Source: Vermamoeba vermiformis
Taxonomy: Eukaryota; Tubulinea; Echinamoebida
NCBI GenBank assembly: GCA_045837725.1
Contig: JBEWZL010000098.1
Span: 62,001-126,000, forward strand
DNA: 64,000 bases
Direction of reading: 5' to 3'
The notes beneath the pieces were generated by a model. It was given only the letters and a program-made list of their open reading frames with translations. It was not told where the DNA came from and ran no database searches. Shown piece by piece: positions 59,301 through 64,000 of the stretch. Both the position numbers and the translations under genes were made by a program. Every line of letters begins with the position of its first letter. Position 1 is the first letter of the stretch.

Positions 59301-62300
59301 TGTTGCAGCACATAGGATAGCCAACACGAGTAGCAGGATTAGCGCACTGAGCGCGGTTAGAAGCGCGAACAGTAGTTTGACCATTGCTGAAGAGGGTCAA
59401 TCGTACACAGGGAGGGGCAATGTATGAGTAGTATCTCGTGAGATTTGCCACTGGATCAATAATCTTGACGCTGATAACACGTTGTGCGTTGCACTCTTGA
59501 GTTCCAGTACAAGCAAGGTTGGATGAAAGGGTGACAACGAGAGGGAACGTGCAAGCACCACCGCTAGTCGAAGGGGCGCAAAGTGCTTGGTAGAGCGCAG
59601 AAGAAGTTGGTGGAGTGAAACGGCCACGCAAACCAGAGGTAGTGTTAACTTCTTGGTCGATGATATCACCTTCGACGGAGTAGGTGCCAGTGTATTCATA
59701 ACGAGCACCTTGGCGCAAGAAAGCTTGAGCAGGCATGTCGTCGCACAGAGGGTAAGTGTCACCGAGATAACCAGAATCGAGCTTGGCCTTTGGGAATCGA
59801 TCGTGCCACGAAGACTTCATTTGCATTGGATCGACCAAGTTCGGAGTTGCACCAAATTGAAAGATGGAGGCAAGATTGCTGCGGATAGCTTGACGATCGA
59901 AGCCGGTCCAGACACGAGCAAAATCAACGATGTCGTCGTTGGTATAAGTGGCAATGGGATTGCCAGTAGAGTCCAACTTCTGAGTGTAGTCATCGTTAAG
60001 CTGCCACAAGCCAATGCTAAAAAGTTGCATGACTTCTCGGGCGTAGTTTTCATCCGGGTAAGTGCTGTAAACGGCATAAGCTTGGTTTTGCAGATAGGTC
60101 AAATAAATGCCCATCAAAGGGTGATGGGACACTTCGCGAAGAATGTCGAGATAGCTGCCAAACGCGTTGCGAGTAAAAATGTCGTAGAAAATAGCCCAAG
60201 CGTCGATGTACTGTGCTTGCAGGGTGTCTTGGGAGGCTATAACGATCATGTTGGCTAAAGACCAAGCAACGCGTTGCCGAAGTTGATCTTGGGACTTCAT
60301 TGCGAGATTTTCGATTAGAGGAACTTGATCATAATTGCTCGGCATGGGCCATTCCAGGGCGTCATTAGAAGTACCAGCGGTGGTGGAAGAATTGAAGTTC
60401 CATACATTGTAGTGGTATCCAAGCTCCGGGAAATTTTCAGTCTCTCCTGGAGATCCGCAAGCAATGAAAAGTTCAGTACCCGGAGCAATGCGCAAGGCAC
60501 CAACGATAGTAGCAATTTCTTCGGTCTGCAAATCAGAGCTGATGGAGAGGAAATCGACTTGATCTCCGTAACGGCCAACTGCAGGGAAGTAGCTGAGACG
60601 GTCGTGGAAACGGCTCATTGGGTGAGAAGTCGGGAATGGAAGATTGGTCGAACCGGATTCGGCCCACTTTGCAATTGGATTGGGGCTATTACATTACACG
60701 GTTAATACCTCTGCTACTACCAACAATCAATGATTGAGGTACTTACTTTCCACCAGCCATTGCATCAGCATTACCGTCGTGGTCAACGACCCAAAGAGTG
60801 AAATCACGAACGCTGTAGAGATCGGGATGGACGTGTTGAAAGCACTCTCCGCCTGCAGCGACTTGTGCTCCGATGGTTGCATTGACGGGTGAGCAATTAG
60901 CACCGGTCAAGGTAATATCACGAACATAAGGGTTGGTGTCAGAAGAAGCGGTGAGAGCGGCAACAATGGTCGCCTGAGTCGTCGTGTCCAAGGCAGTGGG
61001 GGAAGGGCAAGCTCCTTTGCCGATTCGTTGCCAACGAGAAGTACCACTAGAACAAGGTGAAATGTTGTATGGATCTTCGAGTCTCAACTGCGTGACATAG
61101 TAGACGTATCGGCTAGACTTGGTGTACCAAGAGCGAAGAATTGAATCGTTGAGAGTAAAAGTGGCCGACTTGAACGACACTTCGCCGTTGCAAGTTGATC
61201 TTCGGACGCATTGATCGCGGTTGTTGAAGACCTCTGGGACTACTGGACATTGACCAGCCAATGCTGAGTCAACAACGGAGGGATCATCGGGTGTGTTGTG
61301 GTACAGCTTGATGCGAGGGTCAAACACGTACGTAGCATTTCCTTGACTGATGTAGTAGTGTCCAGCACCATCTGAAGCTCCAGAACAGGAAACAGCTCGA
61401 GACTTGAGAATAACAGCGCCAACAGAGCCGACGACAGGCACGAGCAAAGCATCGTTGGGGCCAAGGGCTTGAACGGCACTAGTGGGCACGTAGTTGATTG
61501 CAGGGTTGGTCCAGAACAGGTTGCAAACAGTCTGGTTTGTCAAAGTCATAGACATAGCTCCGCCGAGTTGTTCGATCAAAGTACAGATGCGCAAGTTGAG
61601 AGGGAAGGTGTAGCCGGTGCCTGGGTACGGCTTGCCGAGGAAGGTGGTGACTTCACCGCGCACGACGTTGTTCACTGAAACAACGAACCGCTGGTTGGCA
61701 GTGTTCAGTGAAATCTGGATGGTGCCTTGAGTTCGGTCACGCGAGTCGAACAAGAAGAGGCGCCAGCGCGTGTTGAGGTCACAGGGCTGTGTCACAGGAA
61801 ACACGTCAAAAGTGCCAGGGCGAGCATTGGCCCGGGCACGATAGTAACTGCGTGCGAGTGTTGGAGTAATTCTCATTTGATCTTGAACCCACAAACCGAC
61901 GTCGTCGCCATAAGTGCTAGCAAACTTCAACAAGTCAGCCTTGGGTGCACCGAAACCTGCTTGCATGTAGAGACGGGCTGCAAGGTGCATTGTGGTTAAG
62001 TCCTTGAGCTGCTGAGGCACGTCCACAGAGTAGGTCACGTAATCACCATTGGCATTCATAGTGCATTGATTTTGATCGTTGCACTCGATATCTGCGGGTG
62101 CGTTGTCGAGATCCGGTTCAGCCTCCCAAACATTGCCATCGTAACTTCGAGCAATAATGACAGGACTGCCATCAGGGCGGGTCACACCTACGCGCTTAGC
62201 AAAGAGGAACTCTCCTTTGCTACTTTGTGGAAGATACGCTAATAATGACAAGTGTCAGTTTTGAAACGGAATTAGGATCGAATTGCAATCAATTCGACTA

Positions 62301-62455
62301 TTTAACTGCGTACTAACTTGCGGGGCAGGGTTATCACCTTGTTTAGGCAATTGAGTCAGCAAAACTCCGAGGAGGATGGCAGCCGCAGCAGCAACGAAAG
62401 CAGCGGCACAAACGATGATAATAATTCTCTTCTTCCGAGAAATTTGTTTGCCCAT
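56341..62455 (-). CDS. DUF1800 - DUF1501 fusion protein, membrane-anchored
   Basis: Exons 62314..62455, 60747..62238 and 56341..60685 join in phase to 1992 residues. Residues 11-35 (IIIIVCAAAFVAAAAAILLG) after basic MGKQISRKKR form a signal anchor, so the bulk is luminal or extracellular. DUF1800 starts near 135 (LAARLYMQAGFGAPKADLLK), runs through RQRVAWSLANMIVIAS and FARVWTGF (about 795), and ends with NTAVFVTYRLIQQMVTSNPS (about 1285). Cys-rich insertions interrupt it. DUF1501 runs from about 1578 (RAIIVVNEMGGCDSF) through DFARTLTSNGRGTDHAWGGN to the end. In bacteria the two families are encoded by adjacent genes, secreted and of unknown function. Only two introns in 6 kb is low for this window. 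Transfer of a bacterial gene pair is inferred. Confidence 0.85.
62246..62257. promoter_or_regulatory. TGACAAGTGTCA inverted repeat in an intron
   Basis: Lies in the first intron of the DUF1800-DUF1501 gene. It keeps both TGACA half-sites with a 2-bp AG spacer, as in the exact palindromes elsewhere in the window. Confidence 0.25.
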
Positions 62456-63450
62456 GGTGCACTGTCTCGCGTGGAGTTGAGCTACGAAATGAAGTTGATT
62501 ACTAATTTGTTCGCACCCGAATTTATGGCCACAAGATTCGGCTGCCCGCTAGTTTATTTACCCGAATTGTGAGTCAAAGCAAATCACATGTGATTCAGTT
62601 CGAGTCCCGTTTGGTAAACATTAGAAATGGCACGTGTGTTCGTAGGCAAACATTTGACGTTTAGCAATAACAATGCAACCACATAAACTCGATAGGTCCT
62701 ATTTTAATGGTGTTAGGTATCGTGGATTTGTGGCGTTGATTCCATTTTAAAAATAGCTGCTTAGGAAACCGGTTCTGCTTGGCGTACCTTACACTTAATA
62801 GGGATTTGTACCAAATAAACAGAAATTGCCGAGCAATTGGACCTATTTATAACAGCTATAATTAACAATTTAATATTACAATTTAAGAAGAACCTGCGCG
62901 AGTCAAATTCGGATTTGTTTGGATATTTGACACTTTCTTTTTAGTTTTAAAGATAAAATAAAATAAAATAAGGAAAATATTCAAGTGTGCTACCGTTAAT
63001 GCTTATGATTAAGAAAATTAATTTTTACGTTGGTTCCGAATATAAATATTTTACCTGATCTTTTTCAGCCTTCCCACTCGCAAGTGCTACCCATTACCGA
63101 ATTAACACCGCAACGCCTTCCACACATTTGCTGGTTTGTAATTTTACAAGTCGAATATTTATGATTGTTGGTGTTCCTTTTGAAAAGTCAAAAATAATAC
63201 GCTGCTCGCAGTAGGAACTTTCAATCAGAATCCGCTGGCCACGTCGCTAATAGGTGTATCCGGACGTACACCACTATATTAATGATACACTTGATGGTAT
63301 TTATAGCGCCTGCCAATCATCGGGTAATATATCAAAACGTGACATGTATCAAGTAGCTCGTTATCATTATTATTGTGATAGCGACGCCACTATATTAGCG
63401 TTTACGATGCTATTTTTTTAATTACCATACATAGTAACTAACTGTTCTAA
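62456..63450. other. Long AT-rich spacer before EGF-repeat gene
   Basis: About 1 kb, the longest gene-free stretch. It holds the promoter of the DUF1800-DUF1501 gene and the 3' region of the EGF-repeat gene. It contains a short AAAAT tandem tract (about 62954-62973). A TTCGAGTCCC word near 62599 resembles a tRNA B box but has no matching stem or A box. No coding signal on either strand. Confidence 0.5.
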
Positions 63451-64000
63451 CTAACAAACAAAAACTGAAACCAAGGCAACGAGGCACTTGACAAAAAATC
63501 CAATACTAACTGCGCAACTCGACGACACTAAGTTAGATTTCGGAGAGTCAGAGGCGCTTGGACTGGAATTCGGACCGTTTTGACTAGCGGGACAGTTCTC
63601 AACAGAGGGTCCGCTTTCACTAACGGGACTGTTGCCATCATCATAAGTGTTTTGACCGCTCGGTCCAGCAGTGGTAGGTTGACTGACAGGAATAGCCGTA
63701 CATCCGTTCGGACCAACGCCATCGCCAGTATAACCGTTATTACAGGTGCACGTGAAGCTTAATCCATTCTGCGATTGGCACTCAGCATTGGGACTGCAAG
63801 GGTTGTTCTTGCACAGGTCGATCACTGCGAATATAAGGGTTAGTATCTCGAACAATTCCTCACAAATTCGAAGGTGGAATCGAATCTAAAACGCTTACAA
63901 CTGCATCCTTGGCCATTAATCTCTGCTTCTCTCTCGTCGCCGTTAGGGCACGTGCAATTATAACCAGGCTCATTGTTCGCGCAAGAGGCTTCAGGAACGC
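63451..64000 (-). CDS. EGF-repeat surface protein, 3' part (cut by window end)
   Basis: Two exons are visible, 63899..64000 (continuing off the right edge) and 63451..63824, joined in phase. They encode parts of EGF-like modules: C-x5-GYNCTCPNGDE in the first and DLCKNNPCSPNAECQSQ then TCTCNNGYTGDG in the second. A Ser/Pro/Gly/Asn-rich stalk follows. The C-terminus is SSSCAVSIGFFVKCLVALVS plus VFVC, a short hydrophobic end with no charged cytosolic tail. This suits a GPI-anchor signal with a serine omega site. A cell-surface adhesion or coat role is likely; the N-terminal part is not in the window. Confidence 0.75.

Noticed and set aside
62585-62640. tRNA-like B box (TTCGAGTCCC)
   Set aside because: No acceptor stem, anticodon arm or A box could be drawn around it.
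62954-62973. AAAAT tandem tract
   Set aside because: Too short (about four units) to be more than ordinary AT-rich spacer sequence.

Overview
The window is nuclear DNA from a compact, intron-rich eukaryotic genome. Twenty-four protein genes lie on both strands. Spacers are mostly 50 to 500 bp, and introns mostly 50 to 150 nt, AT-rich, with gtaag or gtacg donors. Gene content points to an amoebozoan: two integrin-beta-like Sib-type adhesion proteins, a TKL kinase, several F-box and LRR proteins, two nonaspanins, and a DEAH-type helicase fused to an RBR E3 ligase. This placement is inference; I cannot name the species. I built the exon models by hand from splice signals and checked each junction for reading phase.

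Layout. 1-2039 (-): 5' part of a TM9SF3-like nonaspanin and RPL10. 2451-11319 (-): two tandem Sib-like adhesion receptors. 12088-19070 (+): exocyst Sec6/EXOC3 and an ankyrin protein. 19357-24073 (-): a macro-domain/TKL-kinase/double-V4R protein. 24238-28379: a phosphate-translocator-family carrier (+), a TIM21/Coa1-like protein (-) and ATP synthase gamma (+). 28909-34954 (+): a CCCH/DEAQ-helicase/RBR protein. 35019-38059 (-): two LRR proteins. 38296-42575: a DUF3224 protein (+), a DUF2306 membrane protein (-) and DCP2 (-). 42689-45824 (+): an F-box/SPRY/tail-anchored protein carrying an AT-AC intron of U12 type. 46065-48438 (-): mitochondrial uL13 and a small coiled-coil protein. 48638-55905 (+): a TM9SF4-like nonaspanin, an unknown protein and an F-box-like protein. 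56341-62455 (-): a DUF1800-DUF1501 fusion. 63451-64000 (-): 3' end of an EGF-repeat surface protein.

Themes. Adhesion and its trafficking recur: Sib-type receptors, nonaspanins (known in Dictyostelium to control SibA surface levels) and the exocyst. Ubiquitin-related proteins also recur (F-box, RBR). Mitochondrial genes form a head-to-head pair (TIM21-like and ATP synthase gamma). The best candidates for undescribed biology are the macro-kinase-V4R protein, the membrane-anchored F-box/SPRY protein with its minor-class intron, the DUF1800-DUF1501 fusion and the Sib pair. I saw no rRNA, no convincing tRNA, no CRISPR and no transposon or virus-derived element.
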